Position numbers and translations under genes: made by a program. A DNA stretch of 32,665 nucleotides from Actinomycetota bacterium (GTDB taxonomy: Bacteria; Actinomycetota; Thermoleophilia; Solirubrobacterales; Thermoleophilaceae): positions 1 through 32,665 of the forward strand of contig VAXR01000070.1 of the NCBI GenBank assembly GCA_005885165.1. The letters are read 5' to 3'. Positions 8,995 to 16,592 of the stretch are shown here, in pieces (within the stretch, counting starts at the first letter, position 1; each line of letters opens with the position of its first letter). A model generated the notes under the pieces. That model did not search any database. It saw only the letters and a program-made list of their open reading frames with translations, and was not told where the DNA came from.

Positions 8995-10392
8995 ATGACG
9001 AAGCGCCCGCCCTCCCTCGTCCAGATCGCGGTGATGGTCGCCTTCGCGCTGTCGTGCCTCGGAATCCTCCTGTACGTCTGGCAGTCGTTCGGCGGCCAGA
9101 TCCCGCTCGCGCCGAAGGGGTACCGCGTGGTGGCCGGCTTCAACGAGGCGACGACGCTCTCGGACACCGCCGAGGTGCGGATCTCGGGCGTCCGGGTCGG
9201 CCGCGTCGTTTTGCTGTCCGAGCACGGTGGCCGGACCCAGGCGACGATGCAGATCGACCCGCGCTACGCGCCGATCGCGCGCGACACACGGGCGATCCTG
9301 CGGCTGAAGACGCTGCTCGGCGAGACCTACATCGAGCTGACGCCGGGCGACCGCCGTTCCGGCCTCCTGCCGGACGGCGGCAGGATCCCGAACACGCAAA
9401 TAGGGAGCACGACCGAGCTCGACGAGGTGACCCGCGCGCTCGACGCGCGCACGCGCCGCGATCTCCAGCACTTCCTGCACGGCCTCGCGGTCGGGCTCGC
9501 CGGCAGGGGTCAGGACCTGAACGACGCGCTGGGGAACCTCCCACCGTTCACCGACAGCACCACCGCGCTGCTCCGGGCGCTCGACTCCCAGGACCGCGCG
9601 GTGCGGAAGCTCGTCTCCGACAGCGGCGTGGTCTTCGGCGCGCTCGGTCGCCGCCAGGGCGAGCTAGCCGGGCTGATCCAGGCCGGCGACCGCGTCCTGT
9701 CGACGACGGCGGCCCGCGATCGCGACCTCGCCGAGACCGCGCGGATCCTCCCCGTCACGCTCGCGGAGCTGAGGCCCACGCTCGAGCAGGTGCGCCTCCT
9801 GTCGGGCGAGGCCGCGCCGGTCGTTCACGACCTGCGCCCAGGCGCCCGCGCGCTGGCCCCGGCGCTTCAGGACATCGCCGTGCTGTCGCCCCAGCTATAC
9901 GGCCTCTTCGGCGACGTCGACAAGGTGATCGCGGCATCGAAGCGGGGCGCGCCCGCCCTGACCGCGGTCGTTCGCGCCGCGCATCCGGCGCTGCGGCTCC
10001 TGGTCCCGCTCCTGCGCGAGGCGCAGCCGGTCGTGGACTACCTCGGCCTCTACAAGGAGGAGCTCGTCTCCCAGATCGCCGGCGTGGCAGCGGCGACTCA
10101 GGCGTCGGCGCCGGTGGGCACGGGCCAGTCGCTTCATTACGCGCGAGTGATCGTGCCGTTCACGGCGGAGGGCGCGGCCGCCCAGTACAAGCGCCTCACG
10201 ACCAACCGGCACAACCCGTACTTCCTCCCGCTGGCGCTGAACCGGCTGAAGCAGGCGCTCCTTTCCTTCGACTGCTCGAACGTGAAGAACGGCAACCCCG
10301 GCTTCGAGCAGGCGCCCCCGTGCCTCGTTCAGCCGCCATTGCACTTCCGCGGACGCGCCACCGCCTACCCGCACGTGCACAAGGACAAGTAG
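8995..10392 (+). CDS. Mce/MlaD family protein, sixth of six
   Basis: A 465-residue protein whose ATG directly follows the previous TAG. The anchor is at residues 8-30 (QIAVMVAFALSCLGILLYVW) and the MlaD domain has EVRISGVRVGRV, then TLLGETYIELTPG. A helical region of about 250 residues follows, ending in a domain with HNPYFLPLALNRL, two cysteines (FDCSNVKNG and PPCLVQPP) and a His-rich end (HVHKDK). It closes the mce operon; the kinase gene downstream is convergent, with 9 bases between the stops. Confidence 0.9.
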   Translation: MTKRPPSLVQIAVMVAFALSCLGILLYVWQSFGGQIPLAPKGYRVVAGFNEATTLSDTAEVRISGVRVGRVVLLSEHGGRTQATMQIDPRYAPIARDTRAILRLKTLLGETYIELTPGDRRSGLLPDGGRIPNTQIGSTTELDEVTRALDARTRRDLQHFLHGLAVGLAGRGQDLNDALGNLPPFTDSTTALLRALDSQDRAVRKLVSDSGVVFGALGRRQGELAGLIQAGDRVLSTTAARDRDLAETARILPVTLAELRPTLEQVRLLSGEAAPVVHDLRPGARALAPALQDIAVLSPQLYGLFGDVDKVIAASKRGAPALTAVVRAAHPALRLLVPLLREAQPVVDYLGLYKEELVSQIAGVAAATQASAPVGTGQSLHYARVIVPFTAEGAAAQYKRLTTNRHNPYFLPLALNRLKQALLSFDCSNVKNGNPGFEQAPPCLVQPPLHFRGRATAYPHVHKDK

Positions 10393-10401
10393 CGGCCGTG
10401 G

Positions 10402-11331
10402 CTAGGCGCTCGGCACCTCCGCCAGTGCCGTGATCGACCGGAACTCCTCGTAGCGCCTCGCTATGTCCTCCCGTTCGAGGCGCTCCATGCGCTCGGTGCC
10501 GAAGCCCTCGACGTTGAACGACGCGAGCACGGAGCCGTAGGTCATCGCGCGCCTCAGCTCGTCCTCGTCGTCCGGCGCGCCCTCCGGGCGGGACGCCATG
10601 TAGCCCATGAAGCCGCCGGCGAACGAGTCGCCCGCGCCGGTGGGATCCACCACGGTCTCGAGCGGGTACGCCGGCAGCGAGAAGAACCGGTCGCCCGTGA
10701 ACAGCGCGGCGCCGTACTCGCCCTGCTTCGCCACCACGGCGCGCGGCCCCACGCCGAGCAGCTGCCGCGCCGCGCGGACGAGGTTGGGCTGCTCGGTGAC
10801 CATGCGCACCTCGGCGTCGTTCATGAATACGAGGTCGACCTCGGCGATCGCCTGAAGGAGGGAATCGCGCGCGGTCTCGATCCAGAGGTTCATCGAGTCG
10901 AGGCCCACGAGCCGCGCGCGGTCGCACTGAGCGCGCACCGCGCGCTGGAGCTCCGGCTGGATGTTCGCCAGGAAGAGCATGCCTGCCGCCCGCGACTCGT
11001 CGGAGAGCTTCGGCTCGAAGCCCCCGAACACGCCCAGTTGGGTGTCCTCCGTGTGCGCGGTGTTCAGGTCGTACTCGTAGCGGCCGCGCCAGTGGAAGGT
11101 CTGCCCGCCCGGCACGTGCTCCACGTCGCTCGTGTCGATCGCGCGGGCGTGCAGGACGGCGTACTCGGCCTCGCCGAAGTCGTCGCCGACCGGCCCGACG
11201 ACCCGCACGTCGCTGAAGAAGCTCGCGGCGAGCGCGAAGTGCACCGCCGACCCTCCGAGCATCCGCTCGCGCTCCCCGAACGGCGTGCGCACGGAGTCGA
11301 ACGCGATTGAACCGACCACCACGAGGCTCAC
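10402..11331 (-). CDS. PfkB-family sugar kinase
   Basis: A 309-residue protein with a GTG start. Family features are the N-terminal GSIAFDSVRTPFGE, the GGSAVHFALAASFF block (PfkB signature 1 region) and the C-terminal signature DPTGAGDSFAGGFMGYM, whose GAGD supplies the catalytic Asp and anion hole. PfkB kinases phosphorylate ribose, adenosine, fructose-type sugars or related compounds using ATP. Length is normal. The substrate cannot be assigned from sequence; ADP-dependent or adenosine-kinase-like members are possible. It is divergent from the MDR oxidoreductase gene, with a 54-base intergenic region. Confidence 0.85.
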   Translation of the reverse strand: MSLVVVGSIAFDSVRTPFGERERMLGGSAVHFALAASFFSDVRVVGPVGDDFGEAEYAVLHARAIDTSDVEHVPGGQTFHWRGRYEYDLNTAHTEDTQLGVFGGFEPKLSDESRAAGMLFLANIQPELQRAVRAQCDRARLVGLDSMNLWIETARDSLLQAIAEVDLVFMNDAEVRMVTEQPNLVRAARQLLGVGPRAVVAKQGEYGAALFTGDRFFSLPAYPLETVVDPTGAGDSFAGGFMGYMASRPEGAPDDEDELRRAMTYGSVLASFNVEGFGTERMERLEREDIARRYEEFRSITALAEVPSA

Positions 11332-11385
11332 GGCCGGTGCAGGCTAGTGGAGCGCACCCCGACCCGGGATAACCTGACCCGCCCG
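11332..11385. promoter_or_regulatory. Divergent promoter region between the PfkB kinase and MDR oxidoreductase genes
   Basis: 54 bases carry two opposed -10-like boxes: TAGCCT on the minus strand (11341-11346), 9 bases before the kinase GTG, and TAACCT on the plus strand (11370-11375), 10 bases before the oxidoreductase ATG. Both transcripts would have zero or very short leaders. Confidence 0.4.
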
Positions 11386-12360
11386 ATGCGCGCCGTCCAG
11401 CTAACGGAGTTCGGTGGGCCCGAGGTCCTGAAGCTGGTGGAGCTCGACGTGCCTGAGCCGGCCGAGGGCGAGGTCCTCATCAGGGTCTCGCGCGCGGGGA
11501 TCAACTTCGCCGACACCCACCAGCGCGAGAACGCCTACATCGCGAGGCGCGAGCTTCCGTTCGTGCCCGGCGGCGAGGTGGCCGGCACGGTCGAGCGGGG
11601 GGCAGGCGAGCTGCGGGAGGGCACGCGCGTCGTGGCGCTGACCGCGGGCACGGGCGGCTACGCGGAGTACGCGACGGCGTCCGCCGAGACGACGTTCCCG
11701 CTGCATGACGAGCTCGACGACGGCACCGCGCTGGCCCTGCTGATCCAGGGCCTCACCGCCTGGCACCTGTTCCGGACGTCGGCGCAGCTCAGGGAGGGCG
11801 AGAGCGTGGTTGTTCACTCGGCGGCGGGCGGGGTGGGGAGCATCGCGGTCCAGCTCGCGAAGCCGTTCGGCGCCGGGAGGACGATCGCCACGGCCGGCTC
11901 GGAGGAGAAGCGGGCGCTCGCGCTCGAGCTCGGCGCCGACGCGGCCCTCGACTACGGCGTGGAGGACCTCACCGGCGCTCTCATCGAGGCGAACGGCGGG
12001 CGGCAGGTCGACGTCGTGCTGGAGATGGCCGGCGGCCGCGTCTTCGAGCAGAGCCTCGCCGCGCTGGCGCCGTTCGGCCGTCTGGTTGTCTACGGGATCT
12101 CGACTCGGGAGCAGGTGCAGGTCTCGACCGGCTCGCTTCTGCGCAGCAGCCGGGCGGTGGTCGGTTTCTGGCTGATGCACTGCCTCGAGCGGCCCAAGAT
12201 GCTTCGCGAACCGCTTCGGGACCTGTTCGAGCGGGCGGCCCGGGGCGAGCTCCGCGCGGTCGTCGGCGGCACCTACGGGCTCTCAGAAGTGCGGCGCGCG
12301 CACGAGGATCTGGCCGGGCGCCGGACGTCGGGAAAGCTGTTGCTCGACCCGTCGAGCTGA
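11386..12360 (+). CDS. Quinone oxidoreductase-like MDR (zinc-free, NADPH-dependent) protein
   Basis: A 324-residue protein of the medium-chain reductase family, QOR branch. The start MRAVQLTEFGGPEVL is the standard N-terminus; an upstream in-frame GTG at 11347 would overlap the kinase promoter. The GroES-like domain is at about 1-110 (AGINFADTHQRENAY), followed by the Rossmann domain with HSAAGGVGSIAVQLAK (about 142-157). The Cys/His ligands of zinc alcohol dehydrogenases are absent, as expected for QOR. It probably reduces quinones or other electrophiles with NADPH in the cytoplasm. The AKPFGAG stretch is one residue different from the usual AKxxGA pattern. Confidence 0.85.
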   Translation: MRAVQLTEFGGPEVLKLVELDVPEPAEGEVLIRVSRAGINFADTHQRENAYIARRELPFVPGGEVAGTVERGAGELREGTRVVALTAGTGGYAEYATASAETTFPLHDELDDGTALALLIQGLTAWHLFRTSAQLREGESVVVHSAAGGVGSIAVQLAKPFGAGRTIATAGSEEKRALALELGADAALDYGVEDLTGALIEANGGRQVDVVLEMAGGRVFEQSLAALAPFGRLVVYGISTREQVQVSTGSLLRSSRAVVGFWLMHCLERPKMLREPLRDLFERAARGELRAVVGGTYGLSEVRRAHEDLAGRRTSGKLLLDPSS

Positions 12361-12371
12361 GCCGGCGCCGA

Positions 12372-12377
12372 TAACCT
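12372..12377 (+). promoter_or_regulatory. -10 box of a leaderless promoter for the DEAD-box helicase
   Basis: TAACCT with 6 bases before the GTG at 12384, between the oxidoreductase stop and the helicase start. Confidence 0.5.
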
Positions 12378-12383
12378 CGCTTC

Positions 12384-13859
12384 GTGCCCACGTTCGCGGA
12401 TCTCGGCCTGTCGAAGCCGTTGCTCGATGCGCTGGCGCACCTCGGCTACGAACGGCCGACGCCGATCCAGGAGCAGGCGATACCCGAGCTGCTTGCCGGA
12501 CGCGATGTGATCGGGCAGGCGCAGACCGGCACGGGCAAGACGGCCGCGTTCGGGCTTCCCCTGCTCGAGTTCGTGGACCCCGAGGACCAGGAGGTGCAGG
12601 CGCTCGTCCTCACCCCGACGCGCGAGCTCTGCATCCAGGTCACGCAGGCGCTGCGGGCATACGGCGAGCGACGCGGGGTCGAGATCGTGGCGATCTTCGG
12701 CGGCGCGCCGATTCGCGACCAGGCCGCGTACTTGCGCCAGGGCGCGCAGGTGGTGGTCGGCACCGTCGGCCGCGTGATGGACATGATGAGCCGCCACTTC
12801 CTGGTGCTCAGCGACGCGCGCTACGTGGTGCTCGACGAGGCCGACGAGATGCTCGACCTCGGCTTCCTCGAGGACGTCGAGACCATCCTCTCGCGCTGTC
12901 CGTCAGGGCGCCAGACCGCCCTCTTCTCCGCGACGATCCCGCTGGAGATCAGTCGCCTCGCCGAGCAGCGGATGTTCGACCCGGTGACCATCAAGGTGCG
13001 CGCCGAGACGCTCACGATCGACACGGTGGACCAGTTCTACGTCGAGGTGGGGGTCAGGGAGAAGGCGGAGGCGCTGGCGCGGGTGCTGAAGTCGGAGCGC
13101 CCCGATCAGGCGATCATCTTCGTCCGGACGAAGATCGGGGCGGATCGCCTGGCGCGCGCACTCGGCGACCGCGGTGTGCGCGTGAAGGCGCTCCACGGCG
13201 ACATGACCCAGGGCTCCCGCGACGGTGTGATGCTCGCCTTCAAGGGCGGCCGCGAGCGGCTGCTCGTTGCGACGGACATCGCGGCGCGCGGGCTCGACAT
13301 CTCGGGCGTGAGCCACGTCGTGAACTACGACCTTCCGAACTCGCCGGATCTCTACGTGCACCGGATCGGGAGGACGGGGCGAGTGGGGCGCTCGGGCAGG
13401 GCGATCACGCTGGTCACGCCGAAGCAGCGCCGGGACCTCGCAGCGATCGAGCGGCACGCGAACACGGAGATCGTGGAGTGGTCCGCGAACGGAGGCCCGC
13501 CGCCGTCCGAGGCCGAGGCCCGGCGCGACGGCGAGCCGGAGCGCGCGCCCCGTGACGAGAAGCGCGAGCGCCGCCAGCCGCGCCGTCCCCGCCACACGAA
13601 GCCGCACGCGCGCGAAGACGGGGACCGGGCGAAGCTGATGATCGGCGCGGGCCGCGCAGACGGCCTGGAGCCGGCGGACGTGATCGGCGCGATCGTCGAC
13701 CACTCGCACCTGGAAGGCGAGGACGTGACCGGAGTGCGGGTGCTGGAGCGGTTCAGCTTCGCGGAGGTGCCGTTCCGGCGGGCCGAGGAGGTCGTGAAGA
13801 AGGTCCGCGGAAAGCGCGTGAGAGGTACCGAACTCGAGCTGGAGGTGACGGGAAGATGA
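12384..13859 (+). CDS. DEAD-box RNA helicase with C-terminal DbpA-type RNA-binding domain
   Basis: A 491-residue protein with a GTG start. All helicase motifs are present: Q motif (RPTPIQEQAIP, about 24-34), Walker A AQTGTGKT (46-53), PTRELCIQ, DEAD (151-154), SAT in FSATIP, then DIAARGLD and HRIGRTGR in the second RecA domain. After a basic, disordered linker (about 375-415, Arg/Lys/Glu-rich) comes a DbpA/CsdA-like RNA-binding domain of about 70 residues (KLMIGAGRADGLEPADVIGA). The family unwinds RNA during ribosome assembly, cold adaptation or mRNA decay. Its stop overlaps the cyclophilin start (ATGA), so both are one transcription unit. Confidence 0.92.
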   Translation: MPTFADLGLSKPLLDALAHLGYERPTPIQEQAIPELLAGRDVIGQAQTGTGKTAAFGLPLLEFVDPEDQEVQALVLTPTRELCIQVTQALRAYGERRGVEIVAIFGGAPIRDQAAYLRQGAQVVVGTVGRVMDMMSRHFLVLSDARYVVLDEADEMLDLGFLEDVETILSRCPSGRQTALFSATIPLEISRLAEQRMFDPVTIKVRAETLTIDTVDQFYVEVGVREKAEALARVLKSERPDQAIIFVRTKIGADRLARALGDRGVRVKALHGDMTQGSRDGVMLAFKGGRERLLVATDIAARGLDISGVSHVVNYDLPNSPDLYVHRIGRTGRVGRSGRAITLVTPKQRRDLAAIERHANTEIVEWSANGGPPPSEAEARRDGEPERAPRDEKRERRQPRRPRHTKPHAREDGDRAKLMIGAGRADGLEPADVIGAIVDHSHLEGEDVTGVRVLERFSFAEVPFRRAEEVVKKVRGKRVRGTELELEVTGR

Positions 13860-14320
13860 GCGAGGCGACAATGCACACGAACCACGGGCCGATCCGCCTG
13901 GAGCTGTTCGACGACGACGCGCCGAAGACGGTCGGCAACTTCCGCAAGCTCGCCGGCGACGGCTTCTACGACGGGCTGATCTTCCACCGCGTGATCCGCG
14001 ACTTCATGATCCAGGGCGGCTGCCCCCAGGGCACGGGGACCGGCGGGCCCGGCTACACGTTCGAGGACGAGATCAACGACCAGAAGGTGGTGCGCGGCGC
14101 GCTCGCGATGGCGAACGCGGGGCCGAACACCAACGGCAGCCAGTTCTTCATCGTCACGACCGACGCCGCGCCGTGGCTCGACGGCAAGCACACCGTGTTC
14201 GGCCGCGTGGCGGACGGCATGGACGCGGTCGACGCGATCGAGTCGCAGCCGACGGGCGCGGGCGACCGTCCGGTCGAGGACGTCGTGATCGAGCGCGTGG
14301 AGCTCGCCGAAGCCGCTTAG
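13856..14320 (+). CDS. Peptidyl-prolyl cis-trans isomerase, cyclophilin type
   Basis: A 154-residue single-domain cyclophilin. Signature blocks are FHRVIRDFMIQGG (with the catalytic Arg), GALAMANAGPNTNGSQFFI and WLDGKHTVFGRV. No signal peptide or membrane anchor, so it acts in the cytoplasm on proline bonds of newly made proteins. It is translationally coupled to the RNA helicase through an ATGA overlap. Length is that of a minimal bacterial cyclophilin. Confidence 0.95.
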   Translation: MSEATMHTNHGPIRLELFDDDAPKTVGNFRKLAGDGFYDGLIFHRVIRDFMIQGGCPQGTGTGGPGYTFEDEINDQKVVRGALAMANAGPNTNGSQFFIVTTDAAPWLDGKHTVFGRVADGMDAVDAIESQPTGAGDRPVEDVVIERVELAEAA

Positions 14321-14732
14321 CTTTCCCGCCCATAGACCCGTTGCGGATGCGTAGGCGCGATTGTGCCTGCTCGCGCGCCCGGCTCGTGCACTTGCGCAGC
14401 CCGCTCCTGCGCTCGCGCATTGCTTCTGCCTCCCGTAGAGCGACGAAGAAGAGGGGGGAAGTTACGTTTCCATCACCCTTGTCGCGCTGCTGTCACGCGG
14501 CATTCGTCCCGACGGAGGATGAGGGTCCTTCCGGCGTAGTTCCCCGAGCAGCTGCGCGGAATGGACGCCATCGAGGCAAACCCGCCCCGTGTAACGCTGC
14601 CGTAACGGACTGAGCGAGCAGCCATCCGGGCTCCCCCTTCGTCGCCCAATCGGACCGGGCTGCGCCCGGGTTCGGGACGTCAGCGGGCGCGACAGCTACG
14701 TCAAACGGCCCGTCCCCCGGCGCACACCCCTT
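14321..14732. other. Intergenic stretch with no recognised gene
   Basis: About 410 bases between the cyclophilin stop and the aldehyde dehydrogenase promoter. It is less uniformly GC-rich than its surroundings, with purine runs near 14447-14460. It has one short strong hairpin at 14655-14669 (CCGGGC, loop TGC, GCCCGG) without a T-tract, and a near-direct repeat of GTAACG at about 14591-14605. Open frames on both strands cross it but lack start context or recognisable domains. No tRNA or known riboswitch consensus was recognised. Confidence 0.4.
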
Positions 14733-14756
14733 TAGACTCCTTGGCCAGCCGGCCAA
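14733..14756 (+). promoter_or_regulatory. -10 box and adjacent inverted repeat upstream of the aldehyde dehydrogenase
   Basis: TAGACT (14733-14738) is followed directly by an inverted repeat TTGGCC-AGCC-GGCCAA (14741-14756) covering the expected transcription start. This could be a repressor operator or a hairpin at the 5' end of the leader. The leader would run about 45 bases to the ATG at 14790, with an SD GAGGAGG at 14774-14780. Confidence 0.4.
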
Positions 14757-14789
14757 AGGGCGCGCAACCACACGAGGAGGACCGGGGAG

Positions 14790-16349
14790 ATGGCGACCGT
14801 CGAGCAGAAGTCCGTCGAGGCGACGCAAAACGGAGGTGCCGACGGGCGGACGTTTGCCGTTGACAACCCGGCCACGGGGGAGCACATCATCCGTCTGCCG
14901 GACATGGACGCCGGGCGGGTGCGCGAGCTCGTCGCGCGCGCGCGCGAGGCCCAGAAGGCGTGGGCGGAGCAGAGCTTCGACGACCGCGCGGCGGTGATGT
15001 ACCGCGCCCGGCAGTGGATGGTCGACAACCGCGAGCGAATCGCGAAGACCGTCATGGAGGAGAACGGCAAGACGCGCGAGGACGCGATGCTGGCCGACGT
15101 CTTCACGACCGCGGACGCGCTCGGCTTCTGGGCGAAGAAGGCGTCCGTGTACCTGGCCGATGAGCGCGTGCGTTCGCACTCGCCGTTCGTGATCGGCCGC
15201 AAGCTCATCGTTCGCTACCGGCCCCGCGGCGTTGTCGGGGTGATCGGGCCGTGGAACTACCCGATCGCCAACTGCTTCGGCGATGCGATCCCCGCGCTCA
15301 TGGCGGGCAACTCGGTGGTGCTCAAGCCGAGCGAGGTGACGCCGATCTCCTCGCTGCTGATGGAGGAGGGGATGCGCGCCGCCGGCCTGCCCGAGGACGT
15401 GATGCTCGTCGCGACGGGCACCGGCGAGACGGGCGCCGCGCTGATCGACGAGGTCGACATGGTCATGTTCACCGGATCGACCCGCACCGGCAAGAAGATC
15501 ATGGGTCGCGCGTCCGAGACGTTGACTCCCGTCTCGCTCGAGCTCGGTGGCAAGGATCCGATGATCGTGCTGCGCGACGCCGACCTCGAGCGCGCCGCCA
15601 ACACGGCCGTGTACTGGGGAATGGCCAACGGAGGCCAGATCTGCATGTCCGTCGAGCGCGTATACGTCGAGGAGCCGGTCTACGACGAATTCGTGGCCAA
15701 GGTGATCGAGAAGACCCGGGCGCTCCGGCAGGGCAAGCCCGAGGGACCGGGGTCGGTGGAGGTCGGGGCCGTGACGTTCGCTCCCCAGGTCGAGATCATC
15801 GAGCGCCATATCCGCGACGCGGTCGACAAGGGCGCACAGGTGCAACTGGGCGGGAAGGTCGCCGACGGCCCAGGTCGCTACTTCCAGCCGACGGTCCTCA
15901 CGGACGTCGACCACTCGATGCAGATCATGACCGAGGAGACGTTTGGCCCAACGCTGCCGATCATGAAGGTTCGCGACGAGCACGAGGCGCTGCGCTATGC
16001 GAACGACTCGCGCTACGGCCTGAACTCGAGCGTGTTCACGCGCGATCTCGAGAAGGGCGAGCGGATCGCACGCCAGCTCACGGCGGGCAGCGCCTGCGTC
16101 AACGACGCGGTGATGAATTACGCGGCCACGGAGCTGCCTTTCGGCGGCACCGGGGAGTCCGGGATCGGCTACCGGCACGGAGCCGCGGGCATCCAGAAGT
16201 ACTGCGAAGTGCAGGCGCTGATGGTCACCCGATTCGCGCCGAAGAAGGACACGTTCATGTTCCCCTACGCTCCGGCGCGCAGCAGGCTGGTGGAACGGCT
16301 GTCGGTGCTCCTGTACGGACGGGTGCCGCGGAAGTACCGCGACCGCTAG
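14790..16349 (+). CDS. NAD(P)+-dependent aldehyde dehydrogenase (succinate-semialdehyde-like group)
   Basis: A 519-residue aldehyde dehydrogenase. The catalytic pair is visible: Glu251 in LELGGKDP and Cys285 in GGQICMSVERV. The oxyanion Asn lies in GPWNYPIANC and the cofactor loop is FTGSTRTGKKIM. The C-terminus extends about 25 residues past the usual end with a hydrophobic/basic segment (SRLVERLSVLLYGRVPRKYR), which may associate with the membrane. It oxidises an aldehyde to an acid in the cytoplasm; the exact substrate is not clear. The start is fixed by GAGGAGG 9 bases upstream. It is a single-gene unit with its own promoter and a terminator hairpin. Confidence 0.9.
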   Translation: MATVEQKSVEATQNGGADGRTFAVDNPATGEHIIRLPDMDAGRVRELVARAREAQKAWAEQSFDDRAAVMYRARQWMVDNRERIAKTVMEENGKTREDAMLADVFTTADALGFWAKKASVYLADERVRSHSPFVIGRKLIVRYRPRGVVGVIGPWNYPIANCFGDAIPALMAGNSVVLKPSEVTPISSLLMEEGMRAAGLPEDVMLVATGTGETGAALIDEVDMVMFTGSTRTGKKIMGRASETLTPVSLELGGKDPMIVLRDADLERAANTAVYWGMANGGQICMSVERVYVEEPVYDEFVAKVIEKTRALRQGKPEGPGSVEVGAVTFAPQVEIIERHIRDAVDKGAQVQLGGKVADGPGRYFQPTVLTDVDHSMQIMTEETFGPTLPIMKVRDEHEALRYANDSRYGLNSSVFTRDLEKGERIARQLTAGSACVNDAVMNYAATELPFGGTGESGIGYRHGAAGIQKYCEVQALMVTRFAPKKDTFMFPYAPARSRLVERLSVLLYGRVPRKYRDR

Positions 16350-16370
16350 GCGGCGCGCGCCGCCGCCTTT
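16349..16370 (+). terminator. Terminator-like hairpin after the aldehyde dehydrogenase
   Basis: A perfect 16-base palindrome GGCGGCGCGCGCCGCC begins in the last base of the TAG stop and is followed by GCCTTT. The stem is very strong and the T-tract is short, as is common in GC-rich actinobacteria. Confidence 0.55.
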
Positions 16371-16403
16371 CCGGCTGCAGTCAGCGTCGGCAACCCCCGT
16401 CCC

Positions 16404-16425
16404 GAGCGTCATATCCCGGACGCTC
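16404..16425. repeat. Inverted repeat, stem 7 and loop 8
   Basis: GAGCGTC (16404-16410) and GACGCTC (16419-16425) are exact reverse complements around an AT-richer loop. It lies between the dehydrogenase terminator and the control region of the membrane operon; it may be a second terminator or a protein-binding site. Confidence 0.35.
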
Positions 16426-16500
16426 ACGCACCTGAGGCCACCGAATCGATCGAAGCTAGGCGCACTGCCACCCGGGTAAGGATGGCGAGCGGGGCGCTGG

Positions 16501-16514
16501 GTGATCTACGTCAC
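16501..16514. promoter_or_regulatory. CRP/FNR-like palindrome upstream of the membrane operon
   Basis: GTGA-N6-TCAC is a perfect match to the inner half-sites of the CRP consensus. Its centre is about 67 bases upstream of the predicted transcription start, a position typical of activator sites. Which regulator binds is inference. Confidence 0.4.
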
Positions 16515-16544
16515 GTTTCGGAGGCGTCTGAGTCGGCGACACTT

Positions 16545-16568
16545 ACTGAACGGTTAGTCAGTTAGAGT
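16545..16568. promoter_or_regulatory. TetR-like operator overlapping the promoter of the membrane operon
   Basis: ACTGA (16545-16549) and TCAGT (16558-16562) form an exact inverted repeat with 8 bases between. A TAGAGT -10 box follows at once (16563-16568), so a bound protein would block RNA polymerase. ACTGA/TCAGT arms are usual in TetR-family operators. No tetR gene is in the window. Confidence 0.45.
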
Positions 16569-16592
16569 GATGCGAGAGAGGAGCGAGTGCAG

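Noticed and set aside
7698..10433. 911-residue plus-strand frame overlapping the fifth and sixth mce genes
   Set aside because: It is the out-of-frame shadow of two clear MlaD-domain proteins and is made mostly of Arg, Gly, Ala and Pro.
14493..16427. 644-residue open frame antisense to the aldehyde dehydrogenase
   Set aside because: The plus-strand frame has all dehydrogenase motifs; the antisense product is His/Arg/Asp-rich with no recognisable fold.
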